Assembly (NCBI RefSeq): GCF_003663845.1
Contig: NZ_RCCA01000001.1
Coordinates: 1,426,001 to 1,490,000 of the forward strand
Direction: 5' to 3'
Origin: Chryseobacterium sp. 7
GTDB lineage: Bacteria > Bacteroidota > Bacteroidia > Flavobacteriales > Weeksellaceae
DNA length: 64,000 nucleotides
The notes under the pieces were generated by a model. That model worked only from the letters and a program-made list of their open reading frames with translations. It was not told where the DNA came from and did not search any database. The translations under genes were made by a program, and so were the position numbers. Positions 8,778 through 17,672 of the stretch are shown piece after piece. Positions within the stretch are counted from its first letter, which is position 1; each line of letters begins with the position of its first letter.

Positions 8778-10577
8778 TCATTGAGGAGTAAGTGTTTTTC
8801 TTTCTCCGATCTGTTGTCTCCACATGGCGTAGTAAAGTCCTTTTTCGTCAATAAGATTGGCATGGGAACCTGTTTCTACAACCTGTCCGCGTTCAAGAAC
8901 ATAAATTTTGTCTGCATGCATAATCGTACTTAAACGGTGTGCAATCAGCACGGTGATCTGTTCTCTTTCCTTAGAAATGTCTTTAATAGTTGTCGTAATT
9001 TCTTCTTCAGTGATGCTATCCAGTGCAGAAGTTGCCTCGTCAAAAATCAACAGATGAGGTTTTCTTAAAAGTGCTCTTGCAATAGCAATTCTTTGTTTTT
9101 CACCGCCACTCAGTTTCAGACCACCTTCTCCAATAACCGTTTCTATTCCTTTTTCTGCTCTTTCCAATAATGCCGTACAGCTTGATTTCTGTAAAGCAAC
9201 TGCCAGTTCCTCTTCAGTAGCGGAAGGATTAACGAAAAGAAGGTTTTCCTTAATAGTTCCTGCAAATAACTGGGTATCCTGAGTTACAAAACCAATCTGA
9301 TTTCTCAGTTCATCAAAATCAAATTCTTTTCCATTAATTCCATTATAAAAAATATTCCCTTCCTGAGGTCTGTACAATCCCACCAACAGTTTTACCAAAG
9401 TACTTTTCCCTGAACCACTAGGTCCTACAAAGGCAATGGTCTCACCGTTTTTAAGATCAAAAGAAATATTATTTAAAGCTTTATACTGAGCAGACTGATG
9501 TTTGAAAGAAACATGTTCGAATTCTAGTTCTTCAATTGCTCCGATTTTTTTCGGATGAAGAGGTTTCTCTTCCACCTCTTTTTTCATCAAACGGTCAAAA
9601 TTCTGAAGAGATGCCTCCGCTTCACGGTAAGAAATAATAATATTCCCGATTTCCTGCATGGGCCCGAAAATAAAGAAACCATAAAACATCAGAGACAAGT
9701 ACTGACCTGGAGTAACAATATTTTTAAATATTAAATACAGTAAAGTCAGTGTAATCATCTGCTGAAGGAAATTAACCATTGTTCCCTGAATAAAACTTAA
9801 AGAACGGATGCTTTTCACCTTTCTCAGCTCAAGACCAAGAATCTTATAGGTATTGTTATTTAAACGGATCACCTCCTGATTGGTTAATCCTAAACTTTTA
9901 ACGATCTCGATATTTCTAAGGCTTTCTGTAGTACTTCCGGCTAAGGCTGTTGTTTCAGTTACAATATTTTTCTGGATAACCTTGATTCTCTTGCTTAATA
10001 AATTGGTAACAATGGCAATAAAGAAAATTCCGCAGATATAAACAGGCATAATAGACCAGTGTAAGCGGATGGCATATACCGAAACGAAAATAATACTCAC
10101 CAGAATTCCGAAGAAAATATTGATGAAATTTGTGATAAATTTTACTGTATCTTCTCTTACTTTGGTTAAAATCGACAGGGTTTCACCACTTCTCTGATCC
10201 TCAAATTCCTGATAAGGCAATGCCATGGAATGTTTTAAACCGTCCGTAAATATTTTGGCTCCAAACTTTTGGGTAATCACGCTTACCACATAATCCTGGA
10301 AAGCTTTGGCAATTCGGCTCACCATTGCAGTTCCGATCAGAAGTCCCAAAAAGTAAAAAGCCCCATGGTATACAGAACTTCCGTATAAATATTCATTCAG
10401 GTTTCTGGACAATAACTTTTCTTTATCAAAAAAGTTAGGATGGGTAACCAGCTGATCAAGGATATTTCCTGTGATAGCCGGAGCAAATAAAGAAAAAACC
10501 TGGTTCACTGTAGCTAAGAATAAAGAAATGATTATCAGCCACTGATAAGGTTTAAGATATCTAAAAAGTATTTTCAT
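8778..10577 (-). CDS. ABC exporter, fused permease-ATPase
   Basis: A 599-aa half-transporter. Residues about 1-320 carry six membrane helices (ABC type-1 exporter fold). The nucleotide-binding domain follows, with Walker A GPSGSGKST near 385-393, Q-loop (IGFVTQDTQLF), signature LSGGEKQR near 487 and Walker B LLIFDEATSALD near 507, then the H-loop AHRLS. All key residues are present. Such homodimers export lipids, peptides or drugs from the inner membrane; MsbA-like lipid flipping cannot be separated from multidrug export by sequence alone. It lies antisense between scoA and scoB, with a 124-base divergent gap to scoB. Confidence 0.92.
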   Translation of the reverse strand: MKILFRYLKPYQWLIIISLFLATVNQVFSLFAPAITGNILDQLVTHPNFFDKEKLLSRNLNEYLYGSSVYHGAFYFLGLLIGTAMVSRIAKAFQDYVVSVITQKFGAKIFTDGLKHSMALPYQEFEDQRSGETLSILTKVREDTVKFITNFINIFFGILVSIIFVSVYAIRLHWSIMPVYICGIFFIAIVTNLLSKRIKVIQKNIVTETTALAGSTTESLRNIEIVKSLGLTNQEVIRLNNNTYKILGLELRKVKSIRSLSFIQGTMVNFLQQMITLTLLYLIFKNIVTPGQYLSLMFYGFFIFGPMQEIGNIIISYREAEASLQNFDRLMKKEVEEKPLHPKKIGAIEELEFEHVSFKHQSAQYKALNNISFDLKNGETIAFVGPSGSGKSTLVKLLVGLYRPQEGNIFYNGINGKEFDFDELRNQIGFVTQDTQLFAGTIKENLLFVNPSATEEELAVALQKSSCTALLERAEKGIETVIGEGGLKLSGGEKQRIAIARALLRKPHLLIFDEATSALDSITEEEITTTIKDISKEREQITVLIAHRLSTIMHADKIYVLERGQVVETGSHANLIDEKGLYYAMWRQQIGERKTLTPQ

Positions 10578-10701
10578 TCTGTTAAAAAATAATGGAGCAA
10601 AATTACATATATTATTTTAACTAACAGTGTTAATTATTGAACAGAACAAAGCCCTTTTGTATTCTAGTGAAAATAATTAAATTGCAGTCTAAGTTTTTAT
10701 T

Positions 10702-11355
10702 ATGCTTACAAAAGAACAAATTGCCAAAAGAATTTCAAAAGAACTGAAAGATCGTTATTATGTAAACCTGGGAATTGGGATTCCTACTTTGGTTGCCAAC
10801 TATGTTCCGGAAGGTATTTCCGTAGAATTCCAGAGTGAGAACGGAGTTTTGGGGATGGGACCTTTCCCTTTCGAAGGAGAAGAAGATGCAGATATTATCA
10901 ATGCCGGAAAACAAACCATTACTATTCTGGAAGGAGGCTCATTCTTTGATTCTGCCTTTAGTTTCGGGATGATTCGTGGTCAGAAAGTAGACCTTACCAT
11001 TCTTGGAGCTATGGAAGTTTCAGAAAACGGAGATATTGCCAACTGGAAAATTCCCGGAAAAATGGTGAAAGGAATGGGAGGAGCGATGGATCTTGTGGCC
11101 TCCGCTGAAAATATTATCGTTGCCATGATGCACGTAAACAAAGCAGGAGAAAGTAAAATCCTTAAAAAATGCACCCTTCCTTTAACGGGTGTAAACTGCG
11201 TGAAAAAAGTAGTTACTGAATTAGCTGTTCTGGACATAACTCCTGCAGGATTCAAGCTGGTAGAACGAGCACCAGGTGTTTCGGTAGAAGATATTATCAA
11301 AGCTACAGAAGCAGATCTGATTATTGAAGGAGAAATTCCTGAAATGCAGTTCTAA
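10702..11355 (+). CDS. scoB: 3-oxoacid CoA-transferase subunit B
   Basis: A 217-aa family I CoA-transferase beta subunit. The catalytic glutamate lies in the SENGVLGMGP motif (about residues 51-60), where it forms the glutamyl-CoA intermediate. The LGIGIPTLVANYVPEG and GGAMDLVASA stretches are also typical. It partners with scoA (8024-8725). The two genes have the same orientation but are interrupted by the ABC exporter, so scoB must use its own promoter, probably in the 10578-10701 gap. A very long palindrome follows the stop. Confidence 0.93.
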   Translation: MLTKEQIAKRISKELKDRYYVNLGIGIPTLVANYVPEGISVEFQSENGVLGMGPFPFEGEEDADIINAGKQTITILEGGSFFDSAFSFGMIRGQKVDLTILGAMEVSENGDIANWKIPGKMVKGMGGAMDLVASAENIIVAMMHVNKAGESKILKKCTLPLTGVNCVKKVVTELAVLDITPAGFKLVERAPGVSVEDIIKATEADLIIEGEIPEMQF

Positions 11356-11367
11356 TCTGTTTAAAAA

Positions 11368-11412
11368 ATATACAAGTTTCGGCCTCACAAAGTGAGGCCG
11401 AAACTTGTATAT
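11368..11412. repeat. 21-bp perfect-stem palindrome
   Basis: Arms 11368-11388 and 11392-11412 are exact reverse complements around an AAA loop; the core is GTTTCGGCCTCAC. No T-run follows, so it is not a standard terminator, although the stem is strong enough to stall RNA polymerase or protect the scoB mRNA 3' end. Confidence 0.85.
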
Positions 11413-11661
11413 GACGTCGGTAATGAAACGACATAGGAACTCGCAGCGTTAAAAAAATAATTCCAGTGAACGTTAAGAAAATTCTCCTGTCCGAAGCGCA
11501 ACACGAATTCAGAACCGATTAAGCAATATGGAAATCGCGCAAGTTTAGAATTTTTAGAGAACAGGATTTATTTTTAGCGGAGAGATCCAAGTCTTGAATT
11601 TTTGTTTCTTTTGTTTGACTACGTCGAATCTTCGATTTCAAGACAAAAGAAATTAAAACAA
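11413..11661. other. Non-coding stretch between scoB and the DUF4197 gene
   Basis: No credible ORF. The last part contains imperfect inverted pieces (TCTTGAATTTTTGTTTCTTTTG near 11595 and TTTCAAGACAAAAGAAA near 11637), which suggests a decayed repeat element. I see no promoter or RNA gene. Confidence 0.4.
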
Positions 11662-11690
11662 AAAAACTGTTTCATCATGAAACAGTTTTT
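11662..11690. terminator. Bidirectional terminator beside the DUF4197 gene
   Basis: 14-bp perfect stem AAAAACTGTTTCAT / ATGAAACAGTTTTT around one C, ending in T-runs on both strands. It lies 39 bases beyond the DUF4197 stop. Confidence 0.85.
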
Positions 11691-11728
11691 ATATCTAAAA
11701 AGCTAGAAAGTCAATTTAACCACTTATT

Positions 11729-12547
11729 TTATTTCCCATCCGCGGCCCCAAATACCTTCTGTAAAATACTGGTAGTTCTCATGGCAGGTGTATTTCTGAT
11801 TCCGCTTTCTTTATCTGCAACCATTTTGAATACACCATTAATGGTTTCTGTAGTAACATATTCGTTAAGGTCAGTGGTTACAGCCTGTCCGGTAAATGTA
11901 TTATATTTTGAAATCAGGTTTTTCCAAAGTGTGTCGGCACCTACTTTTCCTAAAGAAGCTTTTACTTTAGGCTGAAAAGCATTGAATAGCTGAGACTGGG
12001 TTTTTCCCTGCAGGTAGCTTGTTGCTGCATTATTACTGCCTAATAAAATATTTTTGGCATCTGTAATCGACATGGAAGTAATGGCATTCGCGAAGATAGG
12101 GGCAGCTTCTGTTACAGCGTCTTCAGCAGCTCTGTTCAGTAATTTTACTCCCTGATCAGCAAGACTTCCCATCCCGATGGAACGTAAAGTAGTATCAATC
12201 TTTCTTAATTTTTCAGGCATTAAAATCTTTACTGCTTCATTTTTGAAGAAACCGTCCGTTACCCCCAGTTTTTTTACTCCATCTGTTACCCCCATGCTTA
12301 AAGCCTCTTTTAATCCTGACGAGATCTGAGAAGAAGTAAGATTTCCAAGGTTAGCGGATGAATTATTCGTCTGACCGGCAGATGTAGTTGTTGTAGTGGT
12401 AGAAGTTGCAGTACCATTATTTTTTACGGGAAGATCAAGATCTACACCCGTTTTGCTTTTAACGGTAGATTTTATGATATCTAAAAGTTGTGCCTGTGCT
12501 GACATTGAGAATAATAATCCGGCTGCTAGAAAAATGCTCTTTTTCAT
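11729..12547 (-). CDS. DUF4197 domain exported protein
   Basis: A 272-aa protein with a signal peptide (MKKSIFLAAGLLFSMSAQA, cut before QLL), then a low-complexity Thr/Ser linker (about 45-62), then the DUF4197 region. The region is recognisable by SSGLKEALSMGVTDGVKKLG, the helical LLNRAAEDAVTEAAPIF segment and the C-terminal TTETINGVFKMVADKE. The family is periplasmic, helical and functionally uncharacterised. The IS copy lies 21 bases upstream of the start codon in the same orientation. A perfect -7 box (TAAATTTG, minus strand, 12567-12560) remains in those 21 bases, so the insertion has displaced the -33 region and expression is probably altered. Confidence 0.85.
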   Translation of the reverse strand: MKKSIFLAAGLLFSMSAQAQLLDIIKSTVKSKTGVDLDLPVKNNGTATSTTTTTTSAGQTNNSSANLGNLTSSQISSGLKEALSMGVTDGVKKLGVTDGFFKNEAVKILMPEKLRKIDTTLRSIGMGSLADQGVKLLNRAAEDAVTEAAPIFANAITSMSITDAKNILLGSNNAATSYLQGKTQSQLFNAFQPKVKASLGKVGADTLWKNLISKYNTFTGQAVTTDLNEYVTTETINGVFKMVADKESGIRNTPAMRTTSILQKVFGAADGK

Positions 12548-12568
12548 CGTATTTTTTTACAAATTTAA

Positions 12569-13414
12569 GAGCCTGTTTAAATTTTATTGAGTAATAATTT
12601 TATAGCGGATAATTTGGTCATATTTTCGGAAGACTCATGCAGTAGTTCATAGTTCCTACAAAGCCTTCTGTCATTATCAAACCAAGCAAAAGTTCTTTCT
12701 ATTACCCATCGTTTACTTACGGGTTTAAACTCTTTTTTAGCTTGTTTTTCTTTATCCCGACTTACCACTTTTACCAGGTATGAATAAAGGCTATGAGCTT
12801 TATCTAGAAAATCTCCTCTATAGCCTGCATCAGCAAGAATACACTTGAAATTCATCAGCTCTTCCCTGAGTAATCTAAGCAAAAGCAATCCAGCCTTACT
12901 ATCATGAATATTGGCTACACAAACCATCACTGCGATTAAAAATCCATTCTTATCTACTAGCACATGGCGTTTTATTCCTTTTATTTTCTTATTTCCATCT
13001 ACGCCATGAAGACCTCTATTATTGCCCCAGCGTACACTTTGGCTATCCATTATTCCTAAGGAGGCTTCTGCTCGCTGACCCTTTTTTATACGAACTTTCA
13101 TTCGTAGCTTTTCTAGAATTAAGTCAAAATATCCCAACTCCGTCCAACGGATATAATAGTAATAAACCAATTGCCATTTGGGGAAATCTTTAGGAAGCAT
13201 ACGCCACTGGCAACCTGTTTTTATCAAATACATTAAGGAGTTCCAAATCAAAAGAAGAGGATATTTTCTCTTTCTCTCTTTTAGGTTCATCGTTTTCTTT
13301 ATATATTGCCACTGGTTTTCAGTTAAATCGGTTGGGTATTTCATTTTTTTTTTTCAAATATCCAACCTCTGAAAGCCTCTTAACAAAATTTTCTACGAAA
13401 ATTTAAACAGGCTC
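12569..13414 (-). mobile_element. IS5-family insertion sequence, copy 1 (846 bp)
   Basis: Bounded by 17-bp perfect terminal inverted repeats (GAGCCTGTTTAAATTTT at 12569-12585 and its complement at 13398-13414). One transposase ORF fills the element. The left flank is TAA and the right flank AAA, so the expected 3-bp target duplication is imperfect. The sequence is identical to copy 2 (22952-23797) as far as I compared it, implying very recent movement. It sits directly against the promoter of the DUF4197 gene. Confidence 0.93.
12577..13344 (-). CDS. IS5-family transposase (copy 1)
   Basis: A 255-aa DDE transposase in one frame. The N-terminal part (YPTDLTENQWQYI, W..LPKDFPKWQLVYYYYIRW) is the DUF4096-type region of the IS5 family. 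Catalytic residues: first Asp in IMDSQSV, second Asp in ILADAGYRG, Glu in WVIERTFAW, then the Y-R region RRLCRNYE. The 255-aa length and the TTA duplication at copy 2 fit the IS1031/IS427-type subgroups. The ATG is preceded by a run of ten A. It appears intact and probably active. Confidence 0.93.
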   Translation of the reverse strand: MKYPTDLTENQWQYIKKTMNLKERKRKYPLLLIWNSLMYLIKTGCQWRMLPKDFPKWQLVYYYYIRWTELGYFDLILEKLRMKVRIKKGQRAEASLGIMDSQSVRWGNNRGLHGVDGNKKIKGIKRHVLVDKNGFLIAVMVCVANIHDSKAGLLLLRLLREELMNFKCILADAGYRGDFLDKAHSLYSYLVKVVSRDKEKQAKKEFKPVSKRWVIERTFAWFDNDRRLCRNYELLHESSENMTKLSAIKLLLNKI

Positions 13415-13697
13415 AAATCTTTTAATTTTTAAAGTCATCTAAAATGATCAAAAAGCAAACCATAACTTATTGTTTATTGCAGATTCAATTCAATCATTTA
13501 GACGATGTAAAGAAACAATAGGAGCTAAGAGAAAATCATAGATTTTTTTCTATAGAGTTGATCTTACTATTCTTAAACACTGATAACAGGCTGAGGATTA
13601 CGTTAAATTGTTTTTAAATACCTGTTAATCAGTTAGGTGGAAGTGAGTCATAAGTCTTTAAAAATAATTATCTTAGCTCAAACCTTAACCCCATCCA
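13415..13697. other. Non-coding upstream region of the hexosaminidase gene
   Basis: AT-rich, with no convincing ORF. It must hold the promoter of the hexosaminidase-crp pair, but I found no full TAnnTTTG box at a good distance. It was separated from the DUF4197 promoter by the IS copy. Confidence 0.4.
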
Positions 13698-15956
13698 ATG
13701 ATACGGACTTTTTTAGCATTTTTTATACTGATTTCAAACGTGATTCTTGCCCAAAATACATTAAACTTAATTCCTTACCCTCAAAAAGTTCAACTTTTAC
13801 AGGGAGAATTTGTAATTCCGGATACTTTTGTATTAAGTGGTGATCTGCCGAAAGAAGAGACCGAATATTTCAAAAAACGAATAGGCTCTCAGTTAGAATT
13901 TCAATATGCTCAGAAAGGTGGTGAAATCCACTTAACGAATTCTATAATTCCTTCCGGAATAGATGCAGAACAGAAAAAAGAATATTATTCACTGGAAATT
14001 TCTCCAAAGCAGATTCATATTAAGTCATATACCAAGCAAGGATATTTTCTGGCATTACAAACTTTAATTCAGATTATTGATCAGTATAAGGATACTAAGA
14101 AAATTCCGGTGATGAAAATCGAAGATCAGCCTAAGTTGGCATGGAGAGGAATGCATCTGGATGTTTGCCGACACTTTTTTACGGTGGATGAAGTGAAACA
14201 ATACATCGATTATCTGGCAATGTATAAACTGAATACCTTCCATTGGCATTTGACGGATGATCAGGGATGGAGAATTGAGATCAAAAAATATCCAAAGCTT
14301 ACTCAGATCGGATCAAAACGTAAAGAATCCATGATTGGAGCTTATGTTGATAATACCTTTGACGGTCAGCCTTACGGACCTTATTTTTATACTCAGGAAG
14401 ACATAAAGGATGTGGTAAAATATGCTCAGGAAAGACATATTACAGTGGTTCCGGAGATTGAAATGCCGGGGCACGCGTTGGCAGCACTGTCTGCATATCC
14501 TGAACTGGCATGTACTAAAGGACCTTTTGAACCTGCTACAAAATGGGGCGTTTTTGATGATGTTTTCTGCCCGAAAGACGAAACATTTACCTTTCTGGAA
14601 AACGTTTTGGATGAAGTGATGCAATTATTCCCATCCAAATACATTCATATTGGTGGTGACGAGTGCCCGAAAACAAGATGGAAAGAATGTTCACACTGCC
14701 AGGAATTGATTAAGAAAAATAACTTAAAAGACGAGCATGGCTTACAAAGCTACTTTATTCACCGAATTGAAAAATACGTTAACAGTAAAGGACGAAAAAT
14801 TATTGGGTGGGACGAAATTTTAGAAGGAGGGTTGGCTCCGAATGCAGCTGTAATGAGCTGGACAGGCGTGAACGGAGGTATTGAAGCTGCAAAATCAAAA
14901 CACTTTGCCGTAATGACACCGGGTGCATATTGTTATTTCGATCATTATCAGGGAGATCCACAGTCTGAACCTAATGCTTTTGGAGGGTTTACGCCTTTAG
15001 AAAAAGTATATTCTTATAATCCTATCCCTTCTGAGCTGAATGCTGAACAGGCAAAATACATAATAGGGGTTCAGGCTAATCTTTGGACAGAATATATCTT
15101 AGATTTTAAACATGTACAGTACATGATTTTCCCAAGATTAATGGCTCTTTCTGAAGTGGGATGGGGAACATCTGACCCTAAAAAATATAAAGAATTTGAA
15201 AACAGAGTGATCAGCCAGTTTAAAGTGCTGGATAATATTCAGGTGAACTATGCGAAAAGTATTTATAATATCATAGGAGAAGTAGTTCCTTCCAATAACG
15301 GAATTGGGTATGAACTTTCAACATCACAGAATTCGAATGGAATAAGATATACTTTGGACGGAACTAATCCTACCATCAATTCTAAAACCTATCAGAATGC
15401 CGTTCAGATTCCTAATTCTTTAACAATTAAATCTGCCTATTTCGAAGAAGGTCAATTGAAGAGTGCCATATCTACACAGGAATTTACGGTTTCAAAAACA
15501 ACCGGAAAAAAGATAACCCTTGAGCAGCAGCCTAACGAAAATTACTCTTTTGGAGGCGCTTTTACATTGGTAGATGGTATTATCGGGAACGTAAAACAGT
15601 TGGGCAAAACATGGCTGGGCTTCCAGGGGAAAGATGTTGCGGCGACAATAGATTTTGGAAAAAAAACGGCTTTTACAGAAGTGTATTTCAATACGCTTGA
15701 AAATAAAGGAAGCTGGATTCATCTGGCCAAATCTGCAAAGATCTTTGTTTCCGATGATAACACGAATTTTAAGCTGATCAAAGAAATCGGAACTACAGAA
15801 ATTCAGGATGCCTATGGAAAAATCAAAGTAAATGTAGGAGCTCAGAATGCAAAATATTTGAAAGTAACAATTGAAAATGCAGGTATTATTCCGGCTGGAA
15901 ATCCTGGGGCAGATTCCAAAGCATGGTTATTTGTGGATGAAATTGGCGTAAATTAG
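13698..15956 (+). CDS. Beta-N-acetylhexosaminidase, GH20
   Basis: A 752-aa exported enzyme with a signal peptide (1-18, cut near ILAQ). Domains: GH20b N-terminal domain (about 20-130), GH20 TIM barrel (about 135-480) and C-terminal beta domains: a chitobiase-like/FN3 part near 500-590 and a carbohydrate-binding (F5/8-like) part from about 620. The catalytic Asp321-Glu322 pair sits in HIGGDECPKTRW; acidic and tryptophan residues of the binding pocket (WHLTDDQGWRIEI) are present. It releases terminal GlcNAc or GalNAc from glycans or chitin fragments by substrate-assisted catalysis. Only 7 bases separate it from the Crp/Fnr gene, so the two are probably co-transcribed. Confidence 0.93.
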   Translation: MIRTFLAFFILISNVILAQNTLNLIPYPQKVQLLQGEFVIPDTFVLSGDLPKEETEYFKKRIGSQLEFQYAQKGGEIHLTNSIIPSGIDAEQKKEYYSLEISPKQIHIKSYTKQGYFLALQTLIQIIDQYKDTKKIPVMKIEDQPKLAWRGMHLDVCRHFFTVDEVKQYIDYLAMYKLNTFHWHLTDDQGWRIEIKKYPKLTQIGSKRKESMIGAYVDNTFDGQPYGPYFYTQEDIKDVVKYAQERHITVVPEIEMPGHALAALSAYPELACTKGPFEPATKWGVFDDVFCPKDETFTFLENVLDEVMQLFPSKYIHIGGDECPKTRWKECSHCQELIKKNNLKDEHGLQSYFIHRIEKYVNSKGRKIIGWDEILEGGLAPNAAVMSWTGVNGGIEAAKSKHFAVMTPGAYCYFDHYQGDPQSEPNAFGGFTPLEKVYSYNPIPSELNAEQAKYIIGVQANLWTEYILDFKHVQYMIFPRLMALSEVGWGTSDPKKYKEFENRVISQFKVLDNIQVNYAKSIYNIIGEVVPSNNGIGYELSTSQNSNGIRYTLDGTNPTINSKTYQNAVQIPNSLTIKSAYFEEGQLKSAISTQEFTVSKTTGKKITLEQQPNENYSFGGAFTLVDGIIGNVKQLGKTWLGFQGKDVAATIDFGKKTAFTEVYFNTLENKGSWIHLAKSAKIFVSDDNTNFKLIKEIGTTEIQDAYGKIKVNVGAQNAKYLKVTIENAGIIPAGNPGADSKAWLFVDEIGVN

Positions 15957-15963
15957 AATAAAA

Positions 15964-16605
15964 ATGCAGAACGACACCGTACTTTCTTCCGAATTCTCAT
16001 CATCCCCGGAACTGGTAGAAAAGCTGTATCAATATGGTACAACAAAAAATTATCATGAAGGAGATATTGTTTTAGATGAAAATGCTTCCATCCGTTCTAT
16101 TCCAATTGTGATGAAAGGAATGCTGAAAGTCATCAGAACAGAAGAAGACGGACGCGAAATTCTGTTATACTACATTAAAGCTGGAGAGAGTTGTATCATG
16201 TCTTTTCTGGGTGGAATGCACAATGAAAAAAGCATCGTAAAAGCAGAGATTGAAGAAGATGCAGAAATCCTTTTTCTGCCAATAGACAAAGTGTCTTTAT
16301 TCATCAAAGAGCATCCGGAATGGCTGGATTATATCTTCAGACTATATCATAAAAGATTTGAAGAACTGCTGGATATTATTAATGCCATTGCATTCAAAAA
16401 AGTAGACGAAAGGCTTTTAAATTTTCTACAGAAAAAATACGAGCTTACCGGCTCTGAAACCATTCATACAACCCACGAACAGCTGGCCAATGAACTGGGA
16501 ACCGCAAGAGTAGTAGTATCAAGACTTCTGAAACAGTTAGAAGAAGATGGAAAACTTAAGCTGGGCAGAAACAAAATCACTCTACTGAAACCCCTGAACT
16601 CGTAA
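15964..16605 (+). CDS. Crp/Fnr-family transcriptional regulator
   Basis: A 213-aa regulator. Residues about 20-130 form the cyclic-nucleotide-type beta barrel (GDIVLDENASIRSIPIVMKGMLKVI). A long dimer helix follows, and the C-terminal winged HTH (about 150-208) has the typical recognition segment TTHEQLANELGTARVVVSRLLKQLEEDGKL. There is no N-terminal Fe-S cysteine cluster like that of Fnr. It directly precedes the sulfur genes, and the two following promoters carry matched Fnr-size sites (16801-16822, 17673-17694), so it probably activates them. It is also likely co-transcribed with the hexosaminidase. Confidence 0.9.
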   Translation: MQNDTVLSSEFSSSPELVEKLYQYGTTKNYHEGDIVLDENASIRSIPIVMKGMLKVIRTEEDGREILLYYIKAGESCIMSFLGGMHNEKSIVKAEIEEDAEILFLPIDKVSLFIKEHPEWLDYIFRLYHKRFEELLDIINAIAFKKVDERLLNFLQKKYELTGSETIHTTHEQLANELGTARVVVSRLLKQLEEDGKLKLGRNKITLLKPLNS

Positions 16606-16650
16606 ACTCCACTTCAATTGAATCAAAGGCACTCATATTACCCACTTTCG

Positions 16651-16695
16651 GAGGGGTAGCAAAAATTCAAAAAATTTTTGACGGGGTGGTAAAAG
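16651..16695. repeat. AT-rich inverted repeat in the gap before the TauE gene
   Basis: The segment CAAAAATTCAAAAAATTTTTG (16660-16680) is a palindrome framed by GGGG-containing stretches (GGAGGGGTAG and GACGGGGTGG). The rest of the 16606-16800 gap has direct repeats of TTCGTGTT near 16770-16788. Neither part codes for protein; both look like dispersed intergenic repeats of this genus. Confidence 0.45.
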
Positions 16696-16800
16696 TCATT
16701 GAGAACCGTAGGTGAAGCAATCTCAAAATATAGCCTCCCCAAAAAACTTATTTGTGTTCTTTGTGAACCTATTCGTGTTCATTCGTGTTAAAAAATCTCC

Positions 16801-16822
16801 TTATGTAACAAAAGTAGCTGTA
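16801..16822 (+). promoter_or_regulatory. Putative Crp/Fnr-type operator upstream of TauE/SafE gene
   Basis: The core GTAAC-AAAA-GTAGC (16805-16818) has the 5-4-5 geometry of Fnr-family sites and is nearly identical to the site at 17673-17694. The TTTGTATCA element that follows starts 40 bases after the core, so the site would be centred near -41 to -43 of the start point, the usual place for class II activation. Confidence 0.55.
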
Positions 16823-16871
16823 GCTTCCTTCTTACATTCCCATTTTTGTATCATAATTATTGGATTGGAAA

Positions 16872-17666
16872 ATGGAAATCATAGGATATACAGCTGCAGT
16901 TTTAATAGGAGTTTCTCTTGGCTTAATCGGAGGCGGAGGAAGTATTCTTACCGTTCCCGTACTCGTTTATCTCTTTGGAATAGATGTTTTTATGGCAACG
17001 GAATACTCTCTTTTTGTAGTAGGGATAAGCAGTTTGGTAGGATCAATATCGTATTTTAAAAAAGGATTAATCAATTTTAAGGTGGCGTTGATATTCGGAA
17101 TTCCTTCTGTTATTTCCATCTTTCTGACGAGATTATATCTTCTTCCCTTAATTCCTGAGGAAGTACTAAAAATACAGAACTTTACCGTAACCAAAAATAT
17201 TTTTTTACTCCTGATTTTTGCGGTCTTAATGATTTTGGCTTCTTATAAAATGATAAGGAAAAGTATTTCAGAAAAGTCTTTAGATTATCAAACAGGTAAG
17301 AATAGCGCTTTTGTGGCAGCTGGACAAGGCTTAATAGTGGGCATTTTGACCGGATTGGTAGGAGCCGGAGGCGGTTTCATGATCATTCCGGCATTAGTCA
17401 ACCTTCTAAAAATTCCGATGAAAATTGCCATAGGAACTTCATTAGTTATCATTTCCATCAACTCTCTGATCGGTTTTCTTTCCTCTGTAAATCATGTACA
17501 AATACAATGGAAACTATTAATTTCTATTACAGGTATTGCTGTTGCAGGAATTATTATAGGCTCACAAATATCAAAAAAGATAGACGGTACAAAACTGAAA
17601 CCCGCATTCGGATGGTTTATCCTTGTAATGGGCATTTATATTATTACCAAAGAAATCTTCCTTTAA
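16872..17666 (+). CDS. TauE/SafE-family sulfite/anion permease
   Basis: About 264 aa with eight hydrophobic segments and the duplicated glycine-rich motif of the family (GLIGGGGSILTVPVL near the start, GLVGAGGGFMIIPALV in the middle). Start chosen at the ATG 16872; a TTG 12 bases upstream would add only four residues. TauE/SafE proteins export sulfite, sulfoacetate or related anions across the inner membrane. The neighbours (persulfide dioxygenase-rhodanese and YeeE/YedE proteins) support sulfite export after sulfane-sulfur oxidation. Fnr-type site upstream. Confidence 0.88.
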   Translation: MEIIGYTAAVLIGVSLGLIGGGGSILTVPVLVYLFGIDVFMATEYSLFVVGISSLVGSISYFKKGLINFKVALIFGIPSVISIFLTRLYLLPLIPEEVLKIQNFTVTKNIFLLLIFAVLMILASYKMIRKSISEKSLDYQTGKNSAFVAAGQGLIVGILTGLVGAGGGFMIIPALVNLLKIPMKIAIGTSLVIISINSLIGFLSSVNHVQIQWKLLISITGIAVAGIIIGSQISKKIDGTKLKPAFGWFILVMGIYIITKEIFL

Positions 17667-17672
17667 TTTTCT

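Noticed and set aside
10980-11300. 106-aa minus-strand frame inside scoB
   Set aside because: Shadow of a clear CoA-transferase gene, with low-complexity composition typical of antisense frames.
16660-16680. Terminator for the Crp/Fnr gene
   Set aside because: The palindrome is almost pure A/T and is followed by G-rich sequence rather than a T-run; it looks like a dispersed repeat.
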